A stretch of 64,000 nucleotides of DNA from contig JALIZF010001544.1 in the NCBI GenBank assembly GCA_029948255.1, positions 62,001 through 126,000 on the forward strand, in the 5' to 3' direction. The notes beneath the pieces are model-generated. The model did no database searches. It was not told the origin of the DNA and saw nothing but the letters and a program-made list of their open reading frames with translations. This DNA is from Telmatactis stephensoni. Lineage: Eukaryota; Cnidaria; Anthozoa; Actiniaria; Isophelliidae. The position numbers were made by a program, and so were the translations under genes. Below are positions 23,442 through 35,800 of this stretch, piece after piece (position 1 is the first letter of the stretch; the number at the start of each line of letters is the position of its first letter).

Positions 23442-23724
23442 AAATTTATTGTGAATAGTGACATTTTTATCCATCATTCAAATTTCTATTGCACTTAATA
23501 ACTTCTCAGTGTATATAGCAAGAAAAATCAAGATAACCAACTTATACTGACATTTGTATGTGTTACATTCTAAAATACAATCTTAAAATATTCCATGTGC
23601 AAACATATTATCATGGATTAATCATGTGATATTTGTAAATACTTTATTTAGGGGGGCAATTATGAACACCACTTTACTAAACCCACTTCCAAACATTACT
23701 TGGGGTGTTAATGATTAATTGCAC

Positions 23725-24021
23725 TCAACCATTACTATTTTTTAGATTTCTTTTTTGTTTTGTTTTTTTCTTTTTTGCGGCTGCTTCTTTATTGCTTGAT
23801 TTCTTCTTTTTTGCTGCTGCTTCTTTTTTCCTAGATTTCTTCTTTTTTGCTGCTTCTTCAGCCTGTTGCATTTTAGTCTGTTTGCTCACTGCAATTATAA
23901 TACCAAAATTGACATGAGAGGCTAAATTCATTTTTTTGTAATGTTCAACTTTGTTATAAAAGAGGAACTCAATCCTCATTATAATCTATACCCCATGCTG
24001 TTAGAGCAGGCCACATCACTG

Positions 24022-24118
<97 letters not shown>

Positions 24119-27100
24119 CCTTTAGTTTAATGTCCTTATCTGAGAAGACGAGAAAGTTATATATTTTACCTGCTGGGTATAGTTGGGTAGTAGTCTCTTT
24201 TCTCTTTTCATGGACTTTTACTGCCTCCAATTTACTAACCCTGTCTTGAAACTGGGATGTTACTGACTTTGGGGCTTTGGCAGAGTATTTTTCAAATATC
24301 TTTATCCTGTGGTGCTTTGTCAGGGCAAATAGTTGCTCTCTCATTTCTGAGACATAACCTGCAGGACATATTTTCACACCGAAATATATTATGCTGTGTT
24401 GTCATATAGATGTCAACTATTTTCTTTTGACTTTTTTTCTTTTCTTTTTTTCTGTTCTTTTTTCTCAATTTCAATAAAAGATACTTGAAGTCATTCTGTA
24501 CAATAATTTATTATTTACTTACCATAAGATGGGGCAACCTTGATATCACGAACAACTTCGTCACCTACTTTATACTTCGGGTAAGACACTTTTACATATG
24601 TTACACCAGTTTTGGAAACCCGTGGTTCTCTCTGGAGGTTTTCATTGAAATGGAGGCTTGCCAAAGCATGCCTAGATAACAGCAAAAAGCAATAAACAGT
24701 AAATAAATGTTTTACCTCACAACATGTGAAAGAAAATATGGGTGAGAAAAAACTGGCATTATTTAATGTTTGAAATGGGGTCAATATTAAAATATTATTT
24801 TATCTTTATAGCAGCAGCTTTTTAACTGCAATTGATTTGTTTAATATACAATGTAACAAGGCATTTTGAAGTAAGGGACAGGTCAATAATTGGAGGCTTA
24901 TCAGTGCTTGGTATTTTGATGCTCTGTGTGTTGCTAAGATGTCAAATAGTGGCAGTTTTGAAACATAGGGAAATTGTTGTATAAAGAAAACAGTACCGCC
25001 AGCGAGTTTCTATAACTAATCAGTATTCTCTATATAGAGCATACCAATCCTTCAAATAAAGCAAATTGAAAGACATTATTAGTATGCTGTATATAGATAT
25101 TACTAATTAGTTATAGAAACTCACTGACTGCGTACTTGTTTTCTTTACCCCCACAATTTATCTCTGTGCCTCTAAGCCCTAACCACTGGACATCTTTAGT
25201 TACTCTATGGAAAATAGAGCACCTAAATACTAAGCGCTGATTGGGCAAGTGAGTGTGATCATATTCTAAGAAAAAAAACATTATTAACCTTCTGTTTGGA
25301 GCTTTTTAATATTAGCTTGATTCAGTGACAGGATCATTAATTTTTTTACAATTCTTTTGACCTGATTTTATGCAAAAAAACGTTTGGCCCTCCCCTTAAG
25401 ACTTGCACAATTCTTTCTGGCCTTCCCTTTTAGCCTGTATGAAAAATAATGACCCTCCCCCCCCCCCATTTGCACCAGCCCTCCCCCTCCTGCTAATTAT
25501 TATTGACCTGTCCCTAAGAATATCAGAATGAGAAAACTCAATTCAATGAAATACCTGCAAAATGTCCCTAACCACGAAAAACAAATCATTTTGGGATGCC
25601 AGTGGTTTAATGTGGCATGGAACCCTTCCAAACAACTTGTCTGGGCATCCGAAGAAAGCTTTCTAATGTCGTTGATAAGTACTTTCTTGGTTAGTAGACT
25701 GTTGAGCTTCTGGTATGCCACTGTTCCTACAAAATTAACAGAAAGGCCATACGTTATTGATAAGAAACAATTATTATGTTTACAATCTACAGTCTTATAA
25801 TCCTTCAATTTGTGAGAAGTTTTATCCCCCTCATCCCTCTCCAAAAAGACAAAAATTAATCAACCCCTCCCCATTCATACACACACATCAACAAATTCAT
25901 TGCACATGTTGAAACAATTCACATTCAATAAATAACAACCATCCTCTTACCAATTTTGATCCACTTTCTCCGTTTCAGAACACCATGGTTACATTTCTTG
26001 TATAAAGGATCAGGATGTTTATTATGTTTGTTTGCAACATGACGGAGAAATGATGACCATTTTGCCACTATTAGTGAACCAAATCCAGTTTTGGTGGAAG
26101 TTGCACACCAGTAGAGATGTTTGCGAATACCTTTAATCCATGAGGCAATGATTTCACACCCTTTTTCTTTACTTGCCTTCAGTAGCTTTTTGGTGATAGA
26201 CCTTGCTATATGCCAAATATCGTAGTAATGTGTAGTGCCAAGACATGAAGTGCGGATCCACTTTGCTATTCCTCTATGTCGGTCTGAGATGAATACAGGA
26301 ACCTTTAAACCAATCTTTTTGAAAAATGCAAAACTTCTCTTGCAACCCTCCAACTCTGTTTGTTGGCTACCCCCAGTTTCATTTGACTAATAAATAGAAG
26401 AAAAACTAGTTTTTAGCAAATGAGATAGGTATAGCCAATCCTATTTACATAAGAGAGATTCAACTATTATAGTTAAAATAATGATGGGAATATAGCTGCA
26501 TATTAATTAAAATTTATGCTTTATCTATAACTAATGATTTCATTTCTTTTGTTACTCTGTTTCACAGTTCTAAAACATTTAATGAAAAACTGACTGAAAT
26601 CACATAAAAACAAACAGAAAGACAAACAAACAAACAGACAGACATAATATGTAATTTCACCTAATACCTGGACTATTTCAAAATGAACAATCTTCATCAC
26701 TGATGTGCACATCATGGTATAGGCACCGTACTTGGCAGAATGCCCCATGGAATCAAATCTGCCATCTCCAGACCATACAGTTTCTTTCATCCTTTTCAAT
26801 GATGTCACTAGCTTGTCTCGGTAGTTCTCCCAATGGTGAAGGACTAATGGGAATAAATAATTTCTTTGGTGTCTGAAGTATGCTCTGGCTGAGTGAACAC
26901 AGAGACCCATGTGGCGGAATATCAGTAGTGTTTTGCTTATAGAGGCTCCAGCCATCAATATGCCAAAACTGAGTAAAATATTTCCAAATGGTATCCGTCC
27001 ACCTAACAGAGGCTGGGATTTCCATTCATACTCTTGGTGACACTTGAGACAATGTTGTGTTACAGACACCATTGTCCCCATTGTCTTTGCAGTGGCAGTT

Positions 27101-28868
27101 GGGTTGGCTTCCTTGCATTTAAAGCAAAACATGGTGAATAGGCTGACAAGCTTCCAGTAAAACACAATAAACTTTGGTTGATCATACTCTGGTAGATCTG
27201 GATTTACTCTGAAAACAGAAAAAAAAACATTGTAAAAAATGCTAAATTTTTGATGCACAATATTGTTTCAGGGTTTGCAAAAAAGATCCAGGGTTGGGCT
27301 GCTGGGACTACAGTATAACTCAATGACTTGTTACTATGAATACATTGTGTTGATTCAAGACATATCTGAGGACCATAATACAAATGTACCAGAGACTTTA
27401 TCATCAACAACTAGCGTAAGTTACAATGTGGGATGGACATTAACACAAAGGATTGATAACTGATGTTTCGAGTGTAACTTATTCATATTCACTTCTGAAT
27501 CACTATAATTCAATCTGTACTTGTAATACCTTATTTCATTGTATGGGGTTTCATCATCTTCACTGTTGCTCTCAAACTCAGTACTTTCTTCCATTGATGC
27601 ATATGTCCACTCTGAGTCATCATTTTCTTCCTCACATTCCCCTTCACTTTCTGTCTCAAGGGAGGCTTCTGCTTCTATATGATTTTCTTCTGCTTGCTCT
27701 TCATCAGTCTCTACCTCTGTTGATTCTCCATGTTCAACAACTCTCTATAAAGGACATAAAAGTGACATTATACCAGCTAATGTAAGTTTATATACGATGA
27801 TGAATTATAGTTCAAGTTCAAGCTACAGTACGCAGTACACAAGCACTTTTTCACCGTCAAGGAAGAACAATAATTGTTAATAATTATAATCAGGGAAAAT
27901 GTGCTCGTGTAGATGAGGCATTATTCATTAAGTTACATATATGATACATGATTGTTGATTCATTTGAAGGCATTTATAGATGGTTAATGTTCATGAAAAT
28001 GACAAACAAAATGTAAAAATAATCACATGGAATATAATATTAGTTAAACTACATGCAATTTTAAAGTTGATAAACTCTAATTACATGTATAAAGTTTACT
28101 TACACTTTCAAGTTCTTTAATTCGATTTTTCAACTCCGACATCTTTCGGGTAAGTCTAGTATTTGCCTTTCGTAGAGTTTGGCACTTTTTTGTTTTTATA
28201 CTGCATTTCTTGCAGCTGATTTTTTCCGTAACTTGTTTAGATGACGATTGCGTTAAGCTTCCATGATCATGACAGGATAAACAGGATGTTGATAGCGGTT
28301 CTTCAGGCGGCATCGAATTGATAACTGCTGAAACTTCTGTTTCTTTTCGTGGCCTCTTGCTTTTCGATGAAATTTCGTCTTTCTTAGAAAGAGCATCTCG
28401 TTTTAACTATAATAAATTCAAATAATTTAGCTCAGTACAATGTTTGGAGTTCGTGAAGGTTCGATCAGTTCAGCTGGGTTCATTCAAATAGCTTACCTGT
28501 CGTTTGTATCTCGCTGTTAATTCCGGGGATCTGCTTGGTAATTTTACTGTATCTCGAGTAGGGATGGCTCCTTTAATTAGCTTTCTTCTCGTGTTTTCCG
28601 TCCCCATAGCTTCCATAATCGAACGTTCGCGAGTGAAGTCGCTGTCCTCAAAGTGAGCAGAACACAAACACGCATGTTTGTTGACTGGCTCACTGAAATC
28701 ATCTCTATGCCTCTGTACAAAACGAACCCACTTCGATCTTATTTCGGGATCAGAAGGAAACTGGTGCATGGTTATGCCTTTTGTGTAGGAATTGTTTGCA
28801 CAGCTCGTTTTATTTGGTGCACCAGCAACACATCTTTTGCCTCCACGTTTCTTTGTGGATTCCGCCAT
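23725..28868 (-). CDS. THAP-DDE (Kolobok-type) transposase, about nine exons
   Basis: Exons (high to low): 28868-28497, 28406-28104, 27744-27530, 27208-26668, 26386-25951, 25726-25555, 24671-24523, from 24358 to about 24120, and 23888-23725. The phases of the first seven agree. Exon 1 encodes a THAP zinc finger (C..C, HQFPSDPEIRSKWVRF, CSAHFEDSDF). Exon 2 holds a coiled coil (TRKMSELKNRIKELES), exon 3 is acidic. The DDE core has WSGDGRFDSMGHSAKYGAY, FISDRHRGIAKWI with HYYDIWH, and TSCLEGFHATLNHWHPKM. The C-terminus is lysine-rich (KKKK repeats). Exon 8 runs into a GA dinucleotide tract, so its 3' end is uncertain. No stop or shift was found in the core, so it may be functional. Confidence 0.85.
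24025..24117. repeat. (GA)n microsatellite, about 93 bp
   Basis: An uninterrupted GA tract lies at the 3' side of transposase exon 8. On the coding strand it reads CT repeats, which would give serine-leucine repeats if exonic. It may instead act as a pyrimidine-rich intron segment. Confidence 0.95.
24874..25517. mobile_element. MITE in transposase intron, about 645 bp
   Basis: The ends are inverted repeats: AAGGGACAGGTCAATAATT near 24876 and ATTATTGACCTGTCCCT ending near 25516. It lies inside the intron between transposase exons 6 and 7 of Kolobok-like copy II, so coding is not interrupted. It contains a second, smaller fold-back element. A C-rich tract lies at about 25456-25470. Confidence 0.7.
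24977..25152. repeat. Fold-back MITE nested in the intronic MITE
   Basis: About 70-base arms face each other. GAGTTTCTATAACTAATCAG on the left pairs with CTAATTAGTTATAGAAACTC on the right, and the pairing extends outward through AAAGAAAACAGTACCGC. The loop is about 25 bases. The whole is nested inside the 24874-25517 element. Confidence 0.75.
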
Positions 28869-30908
28869 GATGGCCGATCGATGTACACCATGTGACGTCA
28901 CTTACTGTGTTGCGTGACTATTTGGCCGAGCGATAAGTGGGACAGATTTTTAGCGAAAGGGCGGTATTTTGAATGCGAAAAAATGATATTTATTATCGCT
29001 CATATTATTCGAAATTTTCGGGACATTTTTTCTAGATATTAAAGAAATACATTTTATAGAAATCGGCGTCCTGTCGCTTGCACTTTAAAAGATTTTCATC
29101 TTGAAAAACACTTGATACGGTTACGATCTTGCCCTCAACTGTGGCTATATGCTTTTGTTGTGCCTCGTCACTGCACAGAACAATGACAGGTCTAGTGGCG
29201 ATGACTTGGACGGTGTTGAGGGTATGTTGAAAAATTTCCAGAGATACCATGGAAATTTCGTCGATCAGGACAACATCAAAAGCAGAAAGACCCCAGTTTA
29301 CAAGGTGTCGTCTCCCAGTTGATTCTTCGGGGGTGACTGCATTGATTTGAAATGCAGCATGCACCGTATCTGTGGTGATGTCTTCTCCAAAGATAGCAGC
29401 ATAAGAGCATACCAAGAAACCGGTGGGAGTGCACACAAGAACGCGTTTGTTTTCCGAATGAGCATACTGGATGCAGGCATTCAACACACGACTTTGTCCC
29501 GTGCCAGGTTTGCCAGTTACAAGGAGAAAAGATGTCCAATTGAAATGGACACGATCGATCTGTTCATAGTCTGTGAATATGAACAAATCTCGAGAGATCA
29601 ACCTTTGCTTGAACTTCTCTAGGACCAAGAGCTGCTTTCCCTCCAAATATTGAATATAGTCAGTTTGTTCCATGTTCCCACAAAGAACAGTGGGATCCAT
29701 CCGTCCAATGGACCATAGTCTAAAAGAATCGTGTAAGGAGGACACATAGTAAATAACGTTGTCCACAAAAAAATTCTTATGACCTTCGTTCTCGAGAACA
29801 TTTCTGAAATTGTCAGTGTCTCGTCGAAAGAGATCAGGGAAAAGGCTTCTGGCAATGACAAAGTTATTTAGAGTTGGAGGAAGATTTGGGACATTTGATA
29901 GTTCAATGTCTTCTGGTTGCCTGTGAGGATGGTTCATTAGAACGTATTGGAAGAAGAAATCATTTCTGAAGTAAGAGCAATATTTGATCCCAACAAGGGT
30001 ACTCCCCGTCTTGTAACTGGTGGGGTTGTCTTTGGTGTTGTCGAACAACCTTAGCCACTGCACCAAAGAAAGATCATTTTGGTCGTCAGGTCGCTCTCTG
30101 TATCACTTCACAGAGACATTTTCATTTGCAACGTTGGAATTGTGAGGAACAACAAAACATTTTGTTCTGGACTGAGACCAGGCAATCTCAAAAGAAGAAA
30201 GGGCGAACACCATTTCGGGTTTGCAAGGGCGCAAGTTACAAAGATATCGATAGGCAGCTTCTTTGGAATAGAGAGCATCTTGTGTAAATTTCTTGAAGGG
30301 ATTTCTTTGATTGGCGTCCTGGATAGCATTTAGTTTTTGTTCAATGCAGAGTGTCGAAGGCGACAGACAAAAGGCACCTGTTTTCACTCGATATCCATGC
30401 TTTACCCTTTGGTAAATTCCAGGATCAACATCAAAGGTCTCAATATTAAAATCTGTTCAAAAGTAATGTTTCGTAATATATCAGGGATAAGGTTAAAGCA
30501 AGGAACAAGATATCTATCAAGTTGACAAAAGCACTTTTTAGGAGTTGGTAGAGTTCTTGCACCAAATGATGGCAAAAGAGGATGCCTATGTACGATATTG
30601 CAGTTGGGGCAATATGTCCACGACAGATATTTCAGCCAAAAGGCTAGGTCTTCTGATGTCTGTCTTACCACAGGCGTAAAAAAATTGTCATTTTCCTCTC
30701 CATAAGGATAGTTTTCAGTTTGAAAAAGAACTTTTTGTCTTTCAAGACGTTCATTTCGAGCTCTCTGATCTGCTTCTAGGGCAGCTTTTCTTTCTTGACT
30801 ATTTTCGTCAAGAAAAACTCGTTTAAAATTTCTTTCTTGCCAGAAAAGAGAGACGGACTCCTCGGTCTGCCTCCTTTTTGGAGGCATGCCTTTTTCAACA
30901 AGAAACAA

Positions 30909-31765
30909 ATATTAAGAACTCAGTTCAACAATTTATTATTTTAAACAAGAGTGTAAAGATTAAAAACGAAATTTAAGAAATTGAACACTGGAAAAAGAAC
31001 ATGTGTTGGTGCTGAGCACTTTGTGTCCAAACATATGCAACGTTATTTTTTAAATGTTGCAAAGTATAAAGTGTTAAACTTTGTCAAGAAAAGTGTTGAC
31101 TAATTGATGTACAGTGACCACAATGTGTCACCAGTTGAAATATAGAAATAGCATGAAAAGCTATGACAAAATATTACAAAATAAAAATGGCACTATAATT
31201 TGTCAAGTACGAAAACTTTGCACTGAAAGGTGAAAGGAAATCTATTTATCAGTCAAAAATTTACGAATGAAGGTATTGAAGTCAAATATGCACTGCAGTT
31301 ACAAAGAACGTATAAAGATTTTTTAAATTTTCAGTGGCACTGCAATCGTGCAATTATACAAAAAATTCAATACTAACGTTTAAGAAGTGTTGTAAAAATG
31401 GATATGTCAAGTATGAAATCCTTGTAAAACGTTTAAATGTAAAATTGGTATAATTTAAATTTTATACAAATAATTGCTTTGAAATTGAAGCAAACACCAA
31501 AAACCAACTATTTAAACAACTGCAAAAAAACTGTTTACGGATGAGCGATACTCACTTCAAAATAAGCAGTTTTTCCTTTGGTTAAATATCTGTAGAAAAA
31601 ACAAAAGGAAATGTCATTTTATTGTCATACCATGCATGGTAAGCACTAAAACATGCACATAGCATTCTTTGTCAACAATATATGCTTAAAAGAAGCTAAT
31701 GAAACTAGACAAATCCATCTTTATTCTAATACATTATTGAAGAAAGGGGTTTGTTAAAATATTAG
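30909..31765. other. AT-rich stretch without a recognisable gene
   Basis: I see nothing supportable here: short frames only, no paired termini, and no tandem structure apart from A/T runs. Confidence 0.4.
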
Positions 31766-32170
31766 GGCTTATGGGCCTTGGATCAACAAAAATTTTTTTT
31801 AAAAATCTTTTCCCAAAGGTTTTCTTAAGAAAAAAATTACCCATAATTCCTTAAATAGGACCCCCCTGGAAAGATTTCACTTGACATACTTGTATTAATT
31901 AGACCTTTCCAAAGGGTAAGTGGTTATGGCTAAACGGCCTTTGATGTACAAGAAATAAATTTTTTAGATCTTCTTCGAAAGGTTTTCTTAAGAAAATAGA
32001 ATTACCCATAATTCCTTGAATAGGAGCCCCCCCTGGAAAGATTTTTTTCCACATACTTGTATTAATGACACCTGGCGAAAGGGATGTTGGTAACGACTAA
32101 ACGACCATTGGTGAGCCAGAAATAATTTTTTAGATGTTTTTCCAAAGGTTTCTTAAGAAAATAGAACTCA
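31766..32170. repeat. Tandem repeat, about 150-bp unit, roughly 2.7 copies
   Basis: Three diverged units can be aligned by GGTTTTCTTAAGAAAA, ATTACCCATAATTCCTT and CCCCTGGAAAGATTT, spaced about 150 bases apart. The last unit is partial. No coding content is seen. Confidence 0.8.
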
Positions 32171-32394
32171 TATATAAAAAAAAAAACCTAACCTTACTTG
32201 AAAACGTCTGGGAATGGCACTGTTGCAAGCCAAATTCCCCGAATTTATACCAGGCTGCCGCAAAGCATTGCCCCGATGAAGCACGGGCTCAAGGGCATCG
32301 GAATTTACGTTATTAGCTAATTTCCACGTGAAGTGGTAATTATGTATGCAGTGAGAATAGTACAAAGTATTGCACACTTTTAGTGTTTGTACTC

Positions 32395-32855
32395 TATGGT
32401 AGAGTGATTTTCATCGGACTGTGAAACAATTACTAATAGTCAGTGTTTAATAGTGTCTAATAGTTGTATTGCCACCAAAGAAAACAATGGGTGCAGAGTC
32501 TATTAGTGTCTATTAGCTTTTAGTATTCATCAACATAAGGGCTATTACAAATCCTGCATTCTGATTGGCTCCCTAACCTCGGGCTATTGGTGATAGCCCG
32601 AGTTGAGAGGAAGCGCGAGTTTTGATATCAACTAAAACATTTTTCTCTCTTTGTTTTGTTTAGTCTCATTCACCTTTGGCCCAATATGTTGGTGAATACT
32701 AAAACAATTAGACCTCTCGGCCTCATGGACTACGAGTTTGAATAGCCCATTCGGCCTACGGCCTCATGGCTATTGACTCGTAGTCCATTCGGCCTCGAGG
32801 TCTAATTGTTAAATAGTAACTATTTCACAGTCCTGTGAAAATCACTCTAACCATG
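32395..32855. mobile_element. MITE of about 460 bp with 34-bp terminal repeats and an inner hairpin
   Basis: The left end (ATGGTAGAGTGATTTTCATC at about 32396) matches the right end inverted (complement ATGGTTAGAGTGATTTTCAC), and the similarity continues through GGACTGTGAAA. An inner hairpin at 32705-32808 pairs CAATTAGACCTCTCGGCCTC with its complement, and another short one lies near 32580-32605. No coding is present. Confidence 0.75.
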
Positions 32856-35800
32856 GCATTTAGATATATTTTACAATACCTTACAATACCTAATATTCTG
32901 ACTCTTAAAACACATTTACTTTATTTAGGCAGTAGAGCAATCTTCAAATTACTGTACATGAATGAATTATAATTTCACAAATGTTCAATTTTATATTTGA
33001 TCCTAATTGAGGAACTGCACATTCAACATGTCATTTGAAAACAGCTCTACATACTTACATTCCACTCTTTAAGTAATGTTTCAGCATACTTAAGTTTCTT
33101 AAGGCATGCTGATATAGCTGGATTTTCTTCTAGTTTTTCATATGAAACCATATGAAAGTCACTGTCAATGAAATTTTCTTTTTCCCAGTCTCTCAGTTGT
33201 TTCTTTAAAATTGACCTGGCTGCAAGAACTTTTGTTGAAACACGGGATAAGGCTGTCTTGTAGTTTGGTACTAAATAGGGCTGATTAGGTGACTGTTTAA
33301 GGGCATCACGATATGTTCCTGAGCCACTTTCATTAGGCACATAGATCCAGTATGCAGGAATAGAAATATTTGATTGGAGGCTGTTGTTCCAGCAGGAGGA
33401 GAGATAGTCTTCTTCCTGTTTTATAGATGATGATCTGAAATGGTGCAGTTTTGGGCCCTCTTCTCTAATATCTGGTTCTTTGTATAACTGCCATCGGTTG
33501 TTAGATTTATTCTTGATTATACAGGCGGTTTTTACACTGATAGACGCGATACTAACGTAAAAACTAACAAATAAACGGAATTAACGAGATGAAAGCTAAA
33601 TTACAATAACAGGCAAAAATACGAAACGAAGAAAACTTACCAAGACCTGGCGTTCTAACGACAGTAGAAAAGTGACGCGAAAACTAGATTGCACACAAAT
33701 TTGAATACTGAAAAAAGTCTCAAGGGAAAACAATTATGCGAAAAGAGAAACGAAATTAACAATTATACGAAAATATGATGCATAACTGAATGCATCAACA
33801 CTTTGTTAGAGTCAAAAAATTCCACTGTCCCATCATCATTCCTCTTCCACCAAACACCCTCTCCTGGCAATATGAAATCACTGATGCGCTCTAAGTGAGC
33901 CTGATACCATTTTGAATACTTCTGATCGGCAAGAAAATCTTGAGAATACTGAATCAGGAAGTTCTTGTGTTGCTGCTGTTAACGATGAGGATGTGTGGAT
34001 GTCTTTATTGGTGAGTGTTTCAAAATTGCCAATCTTCTGCTCTGCTTGAATGCGAAGAAACATATTTCCAATTATGTGCCCTGGCTGATTGCTTGATGTT
34101 GATAGAGTGATGCTCTTCATTGTATTAAACATTCTCTCTTCATTTTCAGCATTAGAAGAAGCTCCAGAGATGAGTCTCAGTTGAAGTGGTGCATGAAAAA
34201 CCAGATTATGTAAGTACTTGCCATACAATTTGCGAAAAGTAAGAGTAGTAGGGCTAGAACCAAATATAATGTCACACATAAGAAAGTGAAGAATACTGCA
34301 GTTGTGGTAGCGAAGAACAAGGCACGGTGAACGATGTGCATCATTTTTGTAAAGAATAGCTTGCATCTCAACAAGAGTGTCAAAAAGAGTGTGTAGTTCT
34401 TGGGAAACATGTCCTCTGAGTTGTGCAAATATAACAATTGCAGCTCTGTTGTCTGATGCTCTTTTGATTTCTTTACCCCCAAGTGTGAGCTCCATTATAT
34501 TTTCAAAGAGAGGCTAGGAATTTCTTCAAGGATGTTTGTGAAGTGATTTGACACATCATGCATGGGTTCACAGGTTAGGTGCTCATAGGACTGAAGATTA
34601 AGGTGTTTTAGATCAGCAGATGGATTAAGAAAAAGTAATGCAGGAACTCTCTGTATTCCTTTTAGTTCATCCTTGAGTTCCTTTTCATAGGCTGGTTTTT
34701 GTTTGGTTTCACTAAAAAGCAGAGACCTCCCTCTTAGTTCAGCTTTTATTTGCTCTTAAGTGAGACCCTGAAATGGTTTTGGCCTTTGATCCAGAGACCG
34801 TTTTCGTCCTTGTGGCCCTTTGAGAACTCTCTTTTGGTGGTCAGCTAATGAGACATGGGGGCACCTGAAAACGTTTTCTGGCTCACTACTCATGCTGTAG
34901 TGCATGCCACATGCAGAGCAAAAGTAATGCACACCCTTTTGCTGGCCTACTTCAAATGCCACAGCTGGCCCATTCCCCTTGAAAAACCTCATCTCATCAT
35001 TAATCTCAACACCAGGGCTGAATTCCAATTTTGTGTTCAGATACACTCACACCTTGTTTCAGTATATACTAATTGATCAGCATCTGTACTGCTACAACGT
35101 GCACTGATGTAGACTTCAGGTTTTTCAACTTCAACTTGTACATCAACTGTAAGTCCTGTGTTCCTTATATTCTGCATTTGTTAAATATAAAGCAGGGTCA
35201 TAAATACTTGACACAATAAAAACTAAATGACCATGATTTGCAATGGTGGAATGGTCATGCCATACCATCAGATGTCTAGTTCTTTCAAAATGTTTTAATT
35301 GTTCCTGCATGGATGTGAGGTTCTGACCCTCACTTGAATCTCCTAGCTCCTCTAGCCACTGTGTGACTTCAATTCTAGTAAGGTTCATGTAATAGTCACC
35401 AGTCTTGCATCTCATATACTTTCTTTGTTTTTCCAGCATTTTTTTGCGGATTTCTTCTAAGGGATATTTTCTTCCTTCTACTGTAAACTCTTTCTTGACT
35501 ATGCTTCCCTCTTTGTTGATCACTAACTTTTCATACTTTTTAGGAACAATAATCTCACCCACACTATATTCTCCATTCCTTATTTTAAGTTTCAAGACCT
35601 CCATAAGCTGCTTGTTTGTTTCGGGAATTGGTACTGAGATCTCTCCTCCCATTCCTCTGAGCTTTTTCCTTCTCACCCTCCTTTTGTCACTTTCTTTATT
35701 AAATGCTTTGAATCTGTGGGTATTGACCCCCTCTTTGATGAGAAACTCTTGAGCGATTTGTCCTCCATTCTTAGCTATCTGACCAGCTTTGTTGGTAATC

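Larger units (their letters stand above)
22208..29084 (-). mobile_element. Kolobok-like transposon, copy II, apparently complete (6.9 kb)
   Basis: TTAA stands on both sides (22204-22207 and 29085-29088). The terminal inverted repeats are 73 bases (22208-22280 and 29012-29084) starting AGTGCAAGCGACAGGACGCC, with one mismatch by eye and weaker similarity further in. Inside are two convergent genes: a spliced THAP-DDE transposase (minus) and a spliced gene with a P2X7-C-like domain (plus). Splice sites and reading phases agree across the exons I could join. Near-identical ends and open frames mean recent arrival. It splits a Helitron-like helicase gene. Confidence 0.9.
21472..30887 (-). pseudogene. 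Helitron-like protein with PIF1 helicase, split by a Kolobok-like insertion
   Basis: The N-terminal part (30887 down to about 30402, ATG at 30887) has a basic, glutamate-rich leader and YCPNC. After a frameshift near 30400 comes YRVKTGAFCLSPSTL-type sequence, a TGA at 30103-30105, then VGIKYCSYFRNDFFFQYVLM and a PIF1-like helicase: LLVTGKPGTGQSRVL (Walker A, with Q for the essential K), LIDEISMVS (Walker B) and CSDEAQQ. Coding breaks at the TTAA at 29085 and resumes at 22203 with DQYRIHDPWLQSIL, ending with AITICKVQGQTL and TYVAFSRVKSL near 21500. Two more TGA stops lie near 21806 and 21680. The HUH Rep region expected in Helitrons seems deleted. It is a dead copy. Confidence 0.82.

Noticed and set aside
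23941..24249. Plus-strand frame rich in glutamate-arginine repeats
   Set aside because: It is the GA microsatellite read in the opposite direction to a better-supported transposase exon.
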